Both the position numbers and the translations under genes were made by a program. From the NCBI GenBank assembly GCA_017934745.1, contig JAGBIY010000015.1, positions 37,312 to 101,311 of the forward strand: DNA of 64,000 nucleotides, in the 5' to 3' direction. The notes under the pieces were generated by a model. It had not been told where the DNA came from and searched no databases. It saw only the letters and a program-made list of their open reading frames with translations. The DNA is from Treponema sp. GTDB taxonomy: Bacteria; Spirochaetota; Spirochaetia; Treponematales; Treponemataceae. Numbering within the stretch: position 1 is the first letter of the stretch; every line of letters begins with the position of its first letter. Shown here one piece after another: positions 1 to 11,542 of the stretch.

Positions 1-891
<891 letters not shown>

Positions 892-911
892 GTCTGGTTC
901 AAATGGAAAAT

Positions 912-941
912 GGAGCCGGTTCCCGTTCGGGAATTGGTTCC
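912..941 (+). promoter_or_regulatory. Stable RNA hairpin in the rpoB-rpoC spacer
   Basis: Two 13-base arms (912-924 and 929-941) pair completely if G-U pairs are allowed, around a 4-base loop GTTC. No T-run follows, so this is not a classical terminator. It may be an RNA processing or stability element between rpoB and rpoC; that role is inferred. Confidence 0.55.
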
Positions 942-970
942 GTTTGTGACTGATAACAAGGTAAAGACTA

Positions 971-3900
971 ATGAGAGACATAAAAGATTTCGATTCGATA
1001 AAAATAAAGTTGGCTTCTCCGGATGACATCCGCGCCTGGTCTTACGGCGAAGTGAAGAAGCCGGAGACCATCAACTATAGAACTCTCCGCCCGGAGAAAG
1101 AAGGTCTTTTCTGCGAGCGCATTTTCGGAACAACAAAGGAATGGGAATGCTATTGTGGAAAATTCAAGTCGATCCGCTATAAGGGCGTGGTTTGCGATCG
1201 CTGCGGTGTCGAAGTCACACACTTCAAGGTTCGCCGCGAGCGTACTGGTCACATCGAGCTTGCCGCTCCTGTGAGCCACATCTGGTACTACCGCTCTGTT
1301 CCTAGCCGCATGGGACTTTTGCTCGACATGCAGGTTGCGGCTCTCCGCTCTGTTTTGTACTACGAGAAATACATCGTCATCAATCCTGGCGAGACTGAAC
1401 TCAAGAAAATGCAGCTCCTCACAGAGGACGAGTACAACGACATGGAGGAGAGGTACGGAGAGACGTTCGAGGCCGGCATGGGTGCGGAGGCAATCAAGAA
1501 GCTCCTCGACAACCTCGACCTCGACGAACTTGCCGCAGAACTTCGCGGAAAGATGATCGAGAAGGGCACGAAGACCGACAAGCGGCTCCTCAAGAGAATC
1601 GAAATCGTTGAGAATTTCAGGAATTCTGGAAACAAGGCGAGCTGGATGATTTTGGATGTCATTCCTGTCCTTCCGCCTGACCTTCGCCCGATGGTCCAGC
1701 TTGAGGGTGGGCGTTTCGCGACTTCGGACTTGAACGACCTGTACCGCCGCGTCATCAACAGAAACAACCGCTTGAACAGGCTCATGTCTTTGTCCGCTCC
1801 CGATATCATCATCAGGAACGAAAAGAGAATGCTCCAGGAAGCCGTTGATGCGTTGTTCGACAACACAAAGAGGAAGCGCGCCGTCAAGGGAGCTTCCAAC
1901 AGGCCTCTCAAGTCTATTTCCGACATGCTCAAGGGTAAGCAGGGACGTTTCCGCCAGAACCTTTTGGGAAAGCGTGTCGACTATTCAGGACGTTCCGTAA
2001 TCGTCGTCGGACCGGAGCTGAAGCTCTGGCAGTGCGGTCTTCCTACGAAAATGGCTCTTGAGCTTTTCAAGCCGTTCATCATGAAGAAGCTCGTCGACAA
2101 GGGAGTCGTCTTCAACATCAAGAAGGCGAAGACACTCGTGGAGCAGGGAGACCCACGCGTGTTCGAGAACCTCGACGAGGTCGTCCGCGAGCACCCTGTA
2201 ATGCTCAACCGCGCTCCTACTTTGCACCGCTTGGGAATTCAGGCGTTCGAGCCGGTTCTTGTCGAAGGAAAGGCCCTCAAGCTCCATCCTCTCGCCTGCA
2301 AGGCTTTCAACGCCGACTTCGATGGAGACCAGATGGCTATCCACGTTCCGCTCACTCAGGCCGCTCAGATGGAGTGCTGGACGCTCATGCTCTCTGCGAG
2401 GAACCTCCTCGACCCTGCCAACGGAAACCCAATCGTGCTTCCATCACAGGACATGGTTTTGGGAATCTACTACATGACTTCAGTGAAGCGCGGTGGAAAG
2501 GGAACCGGAAAATGGTTCTCAAGCGCGGACGAGGCGACGATGGCTGCCGAGGGCGGATACATCGACTGGGGCTCTTTGATTACCGTTCCGGCTCCGAAGC
2601 ATTCTTTCACTGACGGAGATTTCAACGTCGGAGACAGAATCAAGACGACAGCGGGACGCATCAGGTTCAATTCCGCCATGCCTGACGAGGTTGGATTCAT
2701 CAACCCTCACGTTACGGAAGAGGATCTTGAGAAGAAGGTCACGACCGGTATGGGCGACAAGGACCTCAAGAAGATGATTACCACTGTCTACCACAAGCAG
2801 GGGCCGTGGGTCACAATCAAGATGCTCGACGCCATCAAGGATGTCGGATACAAGAACGCTACGTTCTTCGGAGCGACTCTTTCAATGGACGACATCCTCA
2901 TTCCGCCAGAAAAGAAGCAGATGGTCGACGAGGCCAACAAGCAGGCCGAGGAATATGTCAGCCAGTACTCGAAGGGTGTCATCACGGCCGAGGAACGCTA
3001 CAACAAGGTAACCGATATTTGGGCGCGCACGAACGACAAGCTCACCGACATAATGATGAAGCAGTTCAAGGACGACAAGGACGGATTCAACACAATCTAC
3101 ATGATGGCTGATTCCGGTGCCCGTGGTTCCAAGAAGCAGATTTCCCAGCTCGCCGCCATGCGTGGTTTGATGGCCAAGCCTAACGGTGACATCATCGAAC
3201 TTCCTGTAAAGTCGAACTTCAAGGAAGGTCTTTCGGTCATCGAGTACTTCATTTCGTCAAACGGTGCCCGCAAAGGTCTTACCGATACGGCTTTGAAGAC
3301 TGCTGACGCTGGTTACATGACTCGCCGCTTGGTCGATGTCGCTCAGGACGTCGTAATCAACGAAGAGGACTGTGGAACAATCAACGGTCTCGACTACACC
3401 GCAATCAAGAACGGAGACGAAATCATAACTCCTTTGTCTGCCCGCATCGCCGGACACTTCACAATCGAGCGCGTCATCCATCCTGTAACGGGAGAGCTTC
3501 TCTGCGACGTCAACGGCTACATCGACGACGACCTCGCGAAGAAAATCGAGGATGCTGGAGTGGAGAAGGTGAAGCTCCGCACTGTTTTGACTTGCGAAGC
3601 CGAGCACGGTGTCTGCGTCAAATGTTACGGAAAGAACCTCGCCCGCAACAAACTCGTCGAAATCGGAGAGGCTGTCGGAGTCATCGCTGCCCAGTCAATC
3701 GGTCAGCCTGGTACTCAGCTTACGATGCGTACATTCCACGTCGGTGGTACAGCTTCCAAGGAGACTGAGGACAACCACATCATCCTCAAGTATCCTGTCC
3801 TCGTGAATGAATTCGACGGAACGAACGTACCTACGAGCGAGGGGCACAAACTCTTCACAAGAAAGGGCGTGATGAAGGCGACCCGCATCCTCGACACGAT

Positions 3901-5266
3901 TTCCGCTGATGGCGACGTCAAAGTGAAGGATGGCGAGAAAGTCCTCAAGGGAGCCGTCATCGTGTCGGCAAAATCCGGAGACGTTGTCGCGAAGGCGAAC
4001 GGAAGAATCCTTTTGTCTAACGGAAAAATCTATCTCGCTGGAAACGACATCGACATCGAAATCAGCAACGGTTCAGAGATTCAGGTCAAGGAAGGCGACA
4101 TCGTAGAGGCTGGTGCTGTCATCGGAACGTTCGATCCGTTCAGCGAGCCTATCATCGCCGAGGTTTCTGGAGTCGTCCACTTCGAGGATGTCATCTCTGG
4201 AATCACTCTTGTCGAGAATGTCGACCAGACTACTGGAAGCGTCGAACGCTACATCAGCGACCTCCATCTCGACACGAAACAGCCTAAGATTTTGATTACC
4301 GATGAGGCCGGTAACTCGCTCGGTTCTTACTTCCTTCCTGCAAAGGCCGTTCTCGCGGTTGAGGACAACCAGCAGGTCGAGGCGGGAACGACCCTCGCGA
4401 AGATGCCTGTGGCCGCCGCGAAAACGAACGACATCACTGGTGGTTTGCCACGCGTTTCCGAGTTGTTCGAGGCGAGAAAGCCGAAGATTCCGTGCGTCTT
4501 GGCGCAGATTTCTGGAATCGTCAAATTCGGCACCGTAACGAAGGGAAAGAGGCAGATTATCGTCGAGGATGAGTACGGCAAGGAATACAAGCACCTCGTC
4601 CCGATGACAAGGCGTATGCTCGTCCGCGATGGAGACAAGGTTGTGGCAGGTGAGCCGCTTTGCGACGGAAGCCCAAGCGCGCACGACATCCTCGCAATCC
4701 TCGGTGAGAACAAGCTTCAGGAATACTTGATGAACGAAATCCAGCAGGTTTATTCCGCCCAGGGCGTTGCGATCGACGACAAGCACATCGGTGTCATCGT
4801 CCGTCAGATGCTCCGCAAGGTAGAAGTTGTCTCTGTCGGCGACACGAAGTTCATCTTCGGTCAGCAGGTCGACAAGTTCCACTTCCATGAGGAGAACGCA
4901 AGAATCATCGCCGAAGGTGGACAGCCGGCTGTCGCCCGCCCGATGTTCCAGGGAATCACGAAGGCGGCTCTCGCCACCGATTCGTTCATTTCCGCTTCTT
5001 CGTTCCAGGAGACGACACGCGTGCTTACGAACGCTGCCATTTCCGGTTCTACGGACAACCTCCGCGGCTTGAAGGAGAACGTAATCATCGGACACATGAT
5101 TCCTGCCGGAACCGGTGTCAGAAACTACAGGGACATCAAGCTCTTTGACAGTTCCAACAACGATTTGGACGTCAAGATGCAGGAAATTCTTGAGAAACAG
5201 AGGGAAGAGCGCGCCGCTGAGAAAATCTTGGACGACGCCGTTGATGCCGCTGGCTCCGATGAGTAA
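971..5266 (+). CDS. rpoC: RNA polymerase beta' subunit
   Basis: Largest subunit of RNA polymerase, 1431 residues, full length for the family. The N-terminal zinc ribbon has Cys60, Cys62, Cys75 and Cys78. The catalytic [10 protein letters not shown] motif, whose three Asp residues hold the active-site magnesium, starts at residue 447. The second zinc site is visible as Cys801 and Cys875, Cys882, Cys885. The trigger loop and bridge helix region lies around [20 protein letters not shown] long insert of repeated beta-type modules (about residues 930-1130) separates the conserved C-terminal blocks, as in many bacteria. The ATG at 971 is preceded by a weak AAGG-like site. It is cotranscribed with rpoB by position and is followed by a promoter region before rpsL. 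Confidence 0.99.
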   Translation: MRDIKDFDSIKIKLASPDDIRAWSYGEVKKPETINYRTLRPEKEGLFCERIFGTTKEWECYCGKFKSIRYKGVVCDRCGVEVTHFKVRRERTGHIELAAPVSHIWYYRSVPSRMGLLLDMQVAALRSVLYYEKYIVINPGETELKKMQLLTEDEYNDMEERYGETFEAGMGAEAIKKLLDNLDLDELAAELRGKMIEKGTKTDKRLLKRIEIVENFRNSGNKASWMILDVIPVLPPDLRPMVQLEGGRFATSDLNDLYRRVINRNNRLNRLMSLSAPDIIIRNEKRMLQEAVDALFDNTKRKRAVKGASNRPLKSISDMLKGKQGRFRQNLLGKRVDYSGRSVIVVGPELKLWQCGLPTKMALELFKPFIMKKLVDKGVVFNIKKAKTLVEQGDPRVFENLDEVVREHPVMLNRAPTLHRLGIQAFEPVLVEGKALKLHPLACKAFNADFDGDQMAIHVPLTQAAQMECWTLMLSARNLLDPANGNPIVLPSQDMVLGIYYMTSVKRGGKGTGKWFSSADEATMAAEGGYIDWGSLITVPAPKHSFTDGDFNVGDRIKTTAGRIRFNSAMPDEVGFINPHVTEEDLEKKVTTGMGDKDLKKMITTVYHKQGPWVTIKMLDAIKDVGYKNATFFGATLSMDDILIPPEKKQMVDEANKQAEEYVSQYSKGVITAEERYNKVTDIWARTNDKLTDIMMKQFKDDKDGFNTIYMMADSGARGSKKQISQLAAMRGLMAKPNGDIIELPVKSNFKEGLSVIEYFISSNGARKGLTDTALKTADAGYMTRRLVDVAQDVVINEEDCGTINGLDYTAIKNGDEIITPLSARIAGHFTIERVIHPVTGELLCDVNGYIDDDLAKKIEDAGVEKVKLRTVLTCEAEHGVCVKCYGKNLARNKLVEIGEAVGVIAAQSIGQPGTQLTMRTFHVGGTASKETEDNHIILKYPVLVNEFDGTNVPTSEGHKLFTRKGVMKATRILDTISADGDVKVKDGEKVLKGAVIVSAKSGDVVAKANGRILLSNGKIYLAGNDIDIEISNGSEIQVKEGDIVEAGAVIGTFDPFSEPIIAEVSGVVHFEDVISGITLVENVDQTTGSVERYISDLHLDTKQPKILITDEAGNSLGSYFLPAKAVLAVEDNQQVEAGTTLAKMPVAAAKTNDITGGLPRVSELFEARKPKIPCVLAQISGIVKFGTVTKGKRQIIVEDEYGKEYKHLVPMTRRMLVRDGDKVVAGEPLCDGSPSAHDILAILGENKLQEYLMNEIQQVYSAQGVAIDDKHIGVIVRQMLRKVEVVSVGDTKFIFGQQVDKFHFHEENARIIAEGGQPAVARPMFQGITKAALATDSFISASSFQETTRVLTNAAISGSTDNLRGLKENVIIGHMIPAGTGVRNYRDIKLFDSSNNDLDVKMQEILEKQREERAAEKILDDAVDAAGSDE

Positions 5267-5294
5267 TTAGGAAAGGATTTTTCAAACCGAAATT

Positions 5295-5346
5295 TGTCAA
5301 ACGAATTTTGCAGAATTTTGCATGAATTCCGAAAATTCGTTTGACA
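5295..5346. promoter_or_regulatory. Perfect 15-bp inverted repeat overlapping the rpsL promoter
   Basis: The arms at 5295-5309 and 5332-5346 are exact reverse complements (15 of 15), separated by 22 bases. The right arm contains TTGACA, the -35 box of the promoter described next. No T-run follows, so an operator or an RNA element at the end of rpoC is more likely than a terminator. The structure is directly visible; the role is inferred. Confidence 0.65.
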
Positions 5347-5370
5347 TTGCGTTTGAAAATTTATTACTAT
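5341..5370 (+). promoter_or_regulatory. Sigma70-type promoter for rpsL-rpsG
   Basis: TTGACA (5341-5346) and TACTAT (5365-5370) are 18 bases apart in AT-rich DNA ahead of rpsL. This would transcribe the streptomycin-type operon rpsL-rpsG separately from rpoBC. Confidence 0.6.
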
Positions 5371-5436
5371 TTTTTACACTTTTTTGGTTTATTTTTGCCG
5401 GTAGTGCTGACCGGTGTCGAAATAGGAGAATAGGCG

Positions 5437-5811
5437 ATGCCTACAATTAATCAATTGGTTAGAAAAGGTAGACAGTCTGTGGCTAATCAGACTAAAGCTC
5501 CCGCGCTTGAGTCTTGCCCACAGAAACGTGGCGTTTGCACACGTGTTATGACTGTCACTCCGAAAAAGCCGAATTCGGCTCTTCGCAAGGTTGCTCGTGT
5601 TCGCTTGAGCAATGGAATTGAAGTTACAGCTTACATCCCTGGTATTGGACACAACCTCCAGGAGCACTCTGTCGTTCTCATCCGTGGTGGACGTGTAAAG
5701 GATCTTCCTGGTGTTCGCTATCATATCATCCGTGGTACAAAAGATACTCTCGGTGTTGATGGACGCAAACGCGCTCGTTCTAAGTACGGTGCTAAGAGAC
5801 CAAAGGCTTAA
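5437..5811 (+). CDS. rpsL: 30S ribosomal protein S12
   Basis: Decoding-centre protein of the small subunit, 124 residues, normal length. Conserved blocks [11 protein letters not shown] and [13 protein letters not shown] are both intact. The two lysines whose replacement gives streptomycin resistance in other bacteria (Lys43 and Lys88 of the E. coli numbering) are present, so the sequence shows the susceptible form. A GGAG ribosome binding site lies 8 bases before ATG. It is followed after 51 bases by rpsG. In many bacteria fusA and tuf follow; here fusA is absent and tuf is set apart by a terminator. Confidence 0.99.
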   Translation: MPTINQLVRKGRQSVANQTKAPALESCPQKRGVCTRVMTVTPKKPNSALRKVARVRLSNGIEVTAYIPGIGHNLQEHSVVLIRGGRVKDLPGVRYHIIRGTKDTLGVDGRKRARSKYGAKRPKA

Positions 5812-5862
5812 TCTTAGGTTTTAAGGCGAATCGTAAAATCTAGTTAAATACCGAGGATTACT

Positions 5863-6333
5863 ATGGGAAGACATAAGAAGTCAATCAATCGTCCATGTTT
5901 GCCGGATTCAAAATTCAACAGCCCGGTCATCACGAAATTCGTTTCAAGAATGATGTTGGACGGAAAAAAAGATACTTGCACAAAAATCATCTACGAGGCT
6001 TTGGACAAGCTCAAGGCAAAGACTGACAAGGACCCTCTCGAAGTGTTCTTGAAGGCTCTCGACAATGTGAAACCAGCTGTTGAGGTCAAGTCTCGCCGCG
6101 TCGGTGGTGCTACATACCAGGTTCCAGTCGAAATCAGGGACAACCGCAAGGAAGCTTTGGCGATGAGATGGATCATCGCCGCTGCTCGCTCAAGAAGCGG
6201 ACATGGCATGGCTGATACTCTTGCTTCTGAGTTGCTCGATGCGTTCAACTCTACAGGTTCTGCTTACAAGAAGAAGGAAGACACTCACAAGATGGCTGAG
6301 GCGAACAAGGCTTTCGCACACTATCGCTGGTAG
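5863..6333 (+). CDS. rpsG: 30S ribosomal protein S7
   Basis: Primary 16S rRNA binding protein that nucleates assembly of the 30S head, 156 residues, normal length. Conserved features include SKLVNKFM-like [17 protein letters not shown] near the N-terminus, [17 protein letters not shown] in the middle and the C-terminal [15 protein letters not shown]. The ATG at 5863 has a GAGG-like site upstream. It is the last gene of a two-gene operon with rpsL: a clear terminator follows within 20 bases. Confidence 0.99.
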   Translation: MGRHKKSINRPCLPDSKFNSPVITKFVSRMMLDGKKDTCTKIIYEALDKLKAKTDKDPLEVFLKALDNVKPAVEVKSRRVGGATYQVPVEIRDNRKEALAMRWIIAAARSRSGHGMADTLASELLDAFNSTGSAYKKKEDTHKMAEANKAFAHYRW

Positions 6334-6351
6334 TTTTTCGGCTTTTCACGG

Positions 6352-6390
6352 AAATCCCTTTGCTTCGCTTGGAGTGAAGGGATTTTTTTT
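6352..6390 (+). terminator. Rho-independent terminator after rpsG
   Basis: The arms AAATCCCTT and AAGGGATTT flank a loop and are followed directly by a run of eight T. This ends the rpsL-rpsG transcript. Confidence 0.85.
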
Positions 6391-6399
6391 CAAATTCAC

Positions 6400-6428
6400 T
6401 TGAATTTATTTTCTCATTATTGTATAAA
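6400..6428 (+). promoter_or_regulatory. Candidate promoter upstream of tuf
   Basis: TTGAAT (6400-6405) and TATAAA (6423-6428) have a 17-base spacer. If used, the tuf mRNA would have a leader of nearly 400 bases. A second AT-rich candidate -10 lies close to the gene around 6775-6790. Confidence 0.45.
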
Positions 6429-6823
6429 ATAAAAACTTATAAGTGCAGGACAGAGTTCTTTGAAAAATGGTAGACGAACTTCGTTTCATCAAGTTCGGCG
6501 GGAATCGTAAAGTCAGCTTTCAGCTTTCAGGTTCACGCATCTTCGGTACACTTCTTTTTTGATTGCCGAAGGTTCTGGTAAAAGGCTCTGGGTGCCATTT
6601 TACTATCTGATTATTGTGATGGTTTTGGTGACTCCAGAAGTTGGTTGGCATTTTGAATTGATAAAGTGCCTTTTCTTATCTAGTCATTCAAAACAAAAAT
6701 AATCTATCAATTAGTGTGTCTGCGAACGCAATTTCTTCTGTTGAATGTGATTGTGTTCTGGCTTAAAGTGCAACACATAAATATTTTTATATGCCGAATA
6801 GAATGTCGGCGAAGGAGAAACAC
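6429..6823 (+). other. Long gene-free leader region ahead of tuf
   Basis: About 395 bases without a convincing gene. Visible structure includes a stem CTTCGG/CCGAAG (6541-6546 with 6566-6571) and a stem with arms at 6578-6586 and 6594-6603 with one bulge. No T-run terminator is attached. No tRNA cloverleaf was recognised. It may be a structured 5' leader controlling tuf; this is inference only. Confidence 0.4.
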
Positions 6824-8014
6824 ATGGCTAAGGAGAAGTTCGTAAGAACTAAACCTCACATGAACGTTGGTACTATTGGTCACGTTGACCATGGTAAGAC
6901 AACATTGTCTGCAGCTATCACTTCATACTGTGCAAAAAAGTATGGTGATAAAGTTCTCAAGTATGATGAAATTGATAACGCTCCAGAGGAAAAAGAGCGC
7001 GGTATCACAATCAACACTCGTCACTTGGAGTATCAGTCAGACAAGCGTCACTATGCTCACATCGACTGCCCAGGACATGCTGACTATGTAAAGAACATGA
7101 TCACTGGTGCTGCTCAGATGGACGGCGCTATCCTCGTTATCGCTGCTACTGACGGTGTTATGGCTCAGACAAAAGAGCACCTTTTGCTCGCTCGCCAGGT
7201 TGGTGTTCCGAAGATCATCGTTTTCTTGAACAAAGTTGATCAGCTCGACGGCGACGAAGAGATGTTGATGCTCGTTGAAGAGGATGTTAAAGATACAATC
7301 CAGAAGTACGGCTTCTCAGCTGACACTCCAATCATCAAGGGATCTGCTTTCAAGGCTCTTCAGGATGGAGCTTCTGCTGATGACACAAAATGCATCGAGG
7401 AACTCCTCACAGCTATGGATACATGGTTCGATGATCCAGTTCGCGATGATCAGAAGCCATTCTTGATGCCAATCGAGGATATCTTCACAATCTCTGGACG
7501 TGGTACTGTTGTTACAGGACGTATCGAGCGTGGTGTCATCAACCTCAACGATGCTGTTCAGATCGTCGGTATCCGCCCAACACAGGATACAACGGCAACT
7601 GGTATCGAGATGTTCCAGAAGACACTCGATCAGGGTATCGCTGGCGACAACGTCGGTATCTTGCTCCGTGGTATTGAAAAGAAGGATGTTGTTCGTGGAC
7701 AGGTTTTGGCTGCTCCGAACTCAATCCACCCACACACAAAGTTCGAGGCTCAGATCTACGTTCTTTCTAAGGAAGAAGGTGGACGCCACTCTCCATTCTT
7801 CACTGGATATCGCCCACAGTTCTACTTCAGAACTACAGATATCACAGGAACTGTAGAGCTTGAGGCTGGAACAGACATGGTCAAGCCAGGCGACAACGTT
7901 AAGATTATCGGTGAGCTCATTCACCCAATCGCTATGGATGAAGGTCTTAAACTTGCTATCCGTGAAGGTGGACGCACAATCGCTTCTGGACAGGTAACAA
8001 AGATTATTGAATAG
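6824..8014 (+). CDS. tuf: Elongation factor Tu
   Basis: GTPase that delivers aminoacyl-tRNA to the ribosome, 396 residues, normal length. The G1 loop GHVDHGKT is at residues 19-26. The effector region with RGITIN, the G3 motif DCPGHADY and the G4 motif NKVD are intact; domains II and III follow. The start was placed at 6824 rather than at an in-frame ATG 33 bases upstream, because a GAAGGAGA ribosome binding site is correctly spaced from it and the N-terminus MAKEKF matches the family. The strongly biased, T-ending codon use is typical of a very highly expressed gene. It precedes the S10 operon, as in Treponema pallidum. Confidence 0.99.
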   Translation: MAKEKFVRTKPHMNVGTIGHVDHGKTTLSAAITSYCAKKYGDKVLKYDEIDNAPEEKERGITINTRHLEYQSDKRHYAHIDCPGHADYVKNMITGAAQMDGAILVIAATDGVMAQTKEHLLLARQVGVPKIIVFLNKVDQLDGDEEMLMLVEEDVKDTIQKYGFSADTPIIKGSAFKALQDGASADDTKCIEELLTAMDTWFDDPVRDDQKPFLMPIEDIFTISGRGTVVTGRIERGVINLNDAVQIVGIRPTQDTTATGIEMFQKTLDQGIAGDNVGILLRGIEKKDVVRGQVLAAPNSIHPHTKFEAQIYVLSKEEGGRHSPFFTGYRPQFYFRTTDITGTVELEAGTDMVKPGDNVKIIGELIHPIAMDEGLKLAIREGGRTIASGQVTKIIE

Positions 8015-8040
8015 TCTTTAGACTGTTTTATCTATAATGT

Positions 8041-8073
8041 AATGGTGGTGTCGTCTTTGGCGGCATCACCATT
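8041..8073 (+). promoter_or_regulatory. Hairpin directly upstream of the rpsJ ribosome binding site
   Basis: Arms at 8041-8051 and 8063-8073 pair as an 11-base stem with one G-U pair. It ends exactly where the GGGGGA ribosome binding site of rpsJ begins. It is a candidate for translational or attenuation control of the S10 operon; the S10 leader is autoregulated by L4 in enterobacteria, but similarity to that leader cannot be claimed here. Confidence 0.5.
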
Positions 8074-8082
8074 GGGGGAATA

Positions 8083-8391
8083 ATGACTAACGGTAATATT
8101 CGTGTCAGACTTCGTGCGTTTGACGTTGAGCTTATTGATCAGAGTGCAAAATCGATTGTTGAGACAGTTAAGAAAGCTGGTGCAAAGGTTTTGGGACCGA
8201 TTCCGCTTCCGACTCGTGTTAATAAAGTCACTGTCTTGCGCTCACCTCACGTCAATAAGAAGTCTCGTGAGCAGTTCGAGATGAGAACTCATAAACGTTT
8301 GATTGACATTGTGGAGCCATCTTCAAGTGTAATGGATTCTTTGATGGGTCTCGAATTGCCAGCCGGCGTTGATGTCGAAATTAAACAGTAA
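8083..8391 (+). CDS. rpsJ: 30S ribosomal protein S10
   Basis: Small-subunit head protein that also acts as NusE in transcription antitermination, 102 residues. Characteristic segments are [14 protein letters not shown] at the N-terminus, GPIPLPTR in the loop region and [12 protein letters not shown] strong GGGGGA ribosome binding site precedes the ATG. It is the first gene of the long S10-spc-alpha cluster. Confidence 0.99.
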   Translation: MTNGNIRVRLRAFDVELIDQSAKSIVETVKKAGAKVLGPIPLPTRVNKVTVLRSPHVNKKSREQFEMRTHKRLIDIVEPSSSVMDSLMGLELPAGVDVEIKQ

Positions 8392-8413
8392 AATTACTGC
8401 GTTGCAGTTAATT
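8392..8413 (+). promoter_or_regulatory. Hairpin between rpsJ and rplC
   Basis: AATTACTGC and GCAGTTAATT pair with one bulged base around a 3-base loop. No T-run follows. Together with the adjacent 80-base spacer, the largest within this part of the operon, it may modulate rplC expression. Confidence 0.4.
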
Positions 8414-8471
8414 TAATAAATGGTACGGTCTCTTGGATCAGAGATGGCGGCTATAAAGTAGGAGAATCAGA

Positions 8472-9092
8472 ATGAAAGGTCTGATTGCGAAAAAAGTAGG
8501 AATGACACAGGTATTCGATGAAAACGGTAATCTGACACCAGTAACCGTGATCCATGTAGAACCGAATACAGTTGTCGCTACTAAGACAAAGGAAGCTAAT
8601 GGCTACGATGCTGTTGTTCTTGGTTTTGAGGATGTCAAAGAATCAAGAGTGTCAAAGGCATACAAAGGTCAGTTTCCTGAGAATGTATCCCCAAAAAGAC
8701 ATTTGAAAGAATTTAGGGATTTTGAGAAAGAAGTTGCAATTGGAGATCAGATTGGTCTTGAATTGTTCGAGAAAACATCATTCCTTGATGTTACTGCGAC
8801 TTCTAAGGGTAAGGGCTTCCAGGGTGTTATGAAGCGTTGGGGATTCCATGGTGGACGTGCCTCCCACGGTTCTAAATTCCATCGTGAAGCTGGTGGTACA
8901 GGAAACTCTACAACTCCTGGACATTGTCTCAAGAATGTAAAAATGCCGGGACATATGGGTTTTGAGAAAGTTACTGTACAGAATCTTAAAATCGTAAAAA
9001 TTGATCCAGAACTTAAGGTAATTATGGTTCGTGGTGCTGTTCCTGGTAATAAAGACTGCACTTTGGTCATCAAGTCGGCAGTTAAGAAGTAA
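8472..9092 (+). CDS. rplC: 50S ribosomal protein L3
   Basis: Large-subunit assembly-initiating protein near the peptidyl transferase centre, 206 residues. It begins MKGLIAKKVGMTQVFDE. The GRASHGSKFHR segment and the extension entering the 23S rRNA core (KGFQGVMKRWGFHGG) are intact. A GTAGGAGA ribosome binding site lies upstream. Part of the S10 operon. Confidence 0.99.
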   Translation: MKGLIAKKVGMTQVFDENGNLTPVTVIHVEPNTVVATKTKEANGYDAVVLGFEDVKESRVSKAYKGQFPENVSPKRHLKEFRDFEKEVAIGDQIGLELFEKTSFLDVTATSKGKGFQGVMKRWGFHGGRASHGSKFHREAGGTGNSTTPGHCLKNVKMPGHMGFEKVTVQNLKIVKIDPELKVIMVRGAVPGNKDCTLVIKSAVKK

Positions 9093-9106
9093 GGTCGAGG
9101 AATAAT

Positions 9107-9745
9107 ATGGAAAAGAAAGTTTATTCAATCGATGGTAAAGAACTGCGTACAATTAATCTTGATGATAAGGTTTTCGGACTTCCTGTCAATGAAGATGTTA
9201 TTTACTATGCCATCACAAATGAATTAGCGAATAGTCGTGTTGGTACTGCTTGTACGAAAACTCGTTCAGAAGTTCATGGTAGCAATGCGAAGCCTTATAA
9301 GCAGAAGGGTACAGGTCATGCTCGCCGTGGTGATAAGAAGTCTCCTATCACTCGTGGTGGTGGAACGATTTTTGGACCAAAGCCTCGTGACTTCAGTTAC
9401 TCAATTCCAAAGACTGCGAAGCGTCTTGCTATGAAGACTATTTTGAGCCTTCAGACTGCTACTGATAGACTCGTAGTTGTTGAGGATTTCACAGTTGAAA
9501 GCAAGAAGACAAAGGATTTGGTGAAAATCGTAAACGCTTTTGCTAAAGATCTTCGTACAGTCCTCATCCTCAAGGATGACGATGCCAATATCAAGCAGGC
9601 TGGACGCAATGTGAAGAATCTTTCGCTTCTTTCTTACAACCGCCTTCGCGCTCATGATCTTTTCTATGGACGCAAAGTTATCCTTTTGGAAGGCGCTGCA
9701 AAGAATCTTTCTGAATTCTACAAGGTTGAAGAGGAGAATAAATAA
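9107..9745 (+). CDS. rplD: 50S ribosomal protein L4
   Basis: Binds 23S rRNA and lines the peptide exit tunnel, 212 residues. The tunnel loop segment KQKGTGHARRGDKKSP is visible in the first half. In E. coli L4 also represses its own operon. The stop codon overlaps the rplW start by one base (TAATG), which suggests translational coupling. Confidence 0.98.
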   Translation: MEKKVYSIDGKELRTINLDDKVFGLPVNEDVIYYAITNELANSRVGTACTKTRSEVHGSNAKPYKQKGTGHARRGDKKSPITRGGGTIFGPKPRDFSYSIPKTAKRLAMKTILSLQTATDRLVVVEDFTVESKKTKDLVKIVNAFAKDLRTVLILKDDDANIKQAGRNVKNLSLLSYNRLRAHDLFYGRKVILLEGAAKNLSEFYKVEEENK

Positions 9746-10032
9746 TGATTGATTTGCACGATGTTATCATAGCTCCTGTTCTTTCTGAAAAAGCTACTGC
9801 TTTGCGTGAAGAGAATAAGTATGTATTCAAAGTACATCCTTCTGCTTCGAAAATTCAGATAAAAGAAGCTGTTGCAAAGCTTTTTAACGTAAAAGTTTTG
9901 TCTTGCACGACTCTCAATGTCCTTGGTAAGGTCAAGAGGGTTCGCGGAAAGCTTGGAAAGACTGCTAGTTGGAAGAAGGCGATTGTTCGCCTTGCAGCAG
10001 GTGAAACAATCAAGGTATTTGAAGGCGTTTGA
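9745..10032 (+). CDS. rplW: 50S ribosomal protein L23
   Basis: Exit-site protein that docks trigger factor and signal recognition particle, 95 residues. Conserved segments include [23 protein letters not shown] and the RRP-type loop region [13 protein letters not shown]. The start overlaps the rplD stop codon by one base. Confidence 0.98.
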   Translation: MIDLHDVIIAPVLSEKATALREENKYVFKVHPSASKIQIKEAVAKLFNVKVLSCTTLNVLGKVKRVRGKLGKTASWKKAIVRLAAGETIKVFEGV

Positions 10033-10055
10033 GCCTTTTTATTAAGGGGAACCAG

Positions 10056-10880
10056 ATGGCTCTTAAAGTTTTTAAACCATATTCAGCGGGTACTCGTACT
10101 CGTATTGATTTGGTAAGAGATGAACTAACAACTGATAAACCCGAAAAAAGTCTGGTATCAGGATTTAAATCTCAGGGTGGACGTGGTGCGGGTGGTCGCA
10201 TCTCTGTTCGTCATCAGGGTGGTGGACATAAAAGACGTTATCGCGAAATCGATTTCAAGCGCAACAAGCATGGAATCCCTGGCACAGTTAAGTCTATTGA
10301 ATATGATCCTAACAGAAGTGCTAATATTGCGTTGATTTACTATGCTGATGGTGAAAAACGTTATATAATTGCTCCGAAAAATTTGGTAGTCGGTCAGAAG
10401 ATTCTTTCTGGTGAGACAGCTGCTCCTGTTGTTGGAAATGCGCTTCCGCTTGATGCAATCCCTGTCGGATTCTCAATTCACAATATTGAGCTTACATTGG
10501 GACGCGGTGGACAGCTTGTTCGCTCGGCTGGTGCTAGTGCAACAGTACAGGGAAAGGATGGAGAGTATGTAATCATTCGTCTTCCATCTGGCGAAACAAG
10601 AAAAGTTCTTGGCAAGTGCTACGCAACAATCGGTATTGTAGGCAATGAAGAGCGCATGAACACTCAGTTGGGAAAAGCTGGTCGCAAACGCTGGCTCGGT
10701 ATTCGTCCTACTGTTCGTGGTATGGCTATGAACCCTGTTGATCATCCACTTGGTGGTGGTGAAGGTGCTGGTAAGGGACATGTTCCTGTTACTCCTTGGG
10801 GTCAGCCGTGTAGAGGTTATAAGACTCGTAACAAGAGAAAGACTTCTAGCCGCTTCATTATTTCACGACGCAAGAAGTAA
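10056..10880 (+). CDS. rplB: 50S ribosomal protein L2
   Basis: Central large-subunit protein needed for subunit association and peptidyl transfer, 274 residues. Key segments are SGRNNQG-type [18 protein letters not shown], and the C-terminal [19 protein letters not shown], which holds the conserved functional histidine region. The start at 10056 is preferred over an in-frame upstream start because AAGGGGA lies 5 bases before it and [14 protein letters not shown] is the normal N-terminus. Confidence 0.99.
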   Translation: MALKVFKPYSAGTRTRIDLVRDELTTDKPEKSLVSGFKSQGGRGAGGRISVRHQGGGHKRRYREIDFKRNKHGIPGTVKSIEYDPNRSANIALIYYADGEKRYIIAPKNLVVGQKILSGETAAPVVGNALPLDAIPVGFSIHNIELTLGRGGQLVRSAGASATVQGKDGEYVIIRLPSGETRKVLGKCYATIGIVGNEERMNTQLGKAGRKRWLGIRPTVRGMAMNPVDHPLGGGEGAGKGHVPVTPWGQPCRGYKTRNKRKTSSRFIISRRKK

Positions 10881-10897
10881 TTTCATAGGAGTTAATT

Positions 10898-11173
10898 GTG
10901 TCAAGATCTGTTAAAAAAGGTCCTTTCATAACAAAGAGCCTTTATAAAAAGGTTATTGAAATGAACAAAGAGAGCGACAAGAAGATGATTAAGACTTATT
11001 CTCGTTGCTCGATGATTATCCCTGAGATGGTTGGAAACACGATTTCAGTTTATAATGGAAAGTCATGGATTCCTGTGTACGTTACAGAGAACCTCGTCGG
11101 TCATAGACTTGGTGAGTTTGCTCCTACTCGTACATTCAAAGGTCATGGCGGTGATAAGGCTGCTGGTAAATAA
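10898..11173 (+). CDS. rpsS: 30S ribosomal protein S19
   Basis: Head protein contacting S13 and the tRNA sites, 91 residues. [11 protein letters not shown] at the start and the C-terminal [18 protein letters not shown] are typical. It begins with GTG, with TAGGAG upstream. Confidence 0.99.
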   Translation: MSRSVKKGPFITKSLYKKVIEMNKESDKKMIKTYSRCSMIIPEMVGNTISVYNGKSWIPVYVTENLVGHRLGEFAPTRTFKGHGGDKAAGK

Positions 11174-11184
11174 AGGTGGATATG

Positions 11185-11541
11185 ATGGCTGAGAAAAATG
11201 GTTATGTAGCCACTACAAAATTTCTTATTGCGTCGCCGACGAAGGTTCGCCCTGTCGCTCACGTGATAAACAGAAAGAATTGTACAGCGGCTTTGGCTAT
11301 TCTTGATAACATGCCTCAGAAGGGAGCTTCGTTGATCAAGAATACATTGAAATCTGCAATTGCTAATGCATTGTATGCTAACAATAAGCTTGATGAAGAT
11401 TCATTGTATGTGAAAGAAATTAGAATCGATGAAGGTCCAAGGCTCAAGAGAGTCTGGTTCAGGGCTAGAGGTCGTGCTGATCAGCTTTTGCGTCGTATGT
11501 GTCACATTACTGTGATTGTTGCAGAAAAGGCAGGTGAGTAA
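11185..11541 (+). CDS. rplV: 50S ribosomal protein L22
   Basis: Tunnel-lining large-subunit protein, 118 residues from the chosen start. The hairpin tip region and the C-terminal [21 protein letters not shown] segment (written with its conserved core [10 protein letters not shown]) are clear. ATG occurs at 11182 and 11185 and GTG at 11176; 11185 has the better spacing to AAGGTGG and gives the N-terminus MAEKNGYVA. The difference is 1-3 residues and uncertain. Confidence 0.97.
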   Translation: MAEKNGYVATTKFLIASPTKVRPVAHVINRKNCTAALAILDNMPQKGASLIKNTLKSAIANALYANNKLDEDSLYVKEIRIDEGPRLKRVWFRARGRADQLLRRMCHITVIVAEKAGE

Positions 11542-11542
11542 A

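Noticed and set aside
6391-6823. tRNA gene ahead of tuf
   Set aside because: No cloverleaf, no TTCGA loop with matching acceptor stem; only generic hairpins.
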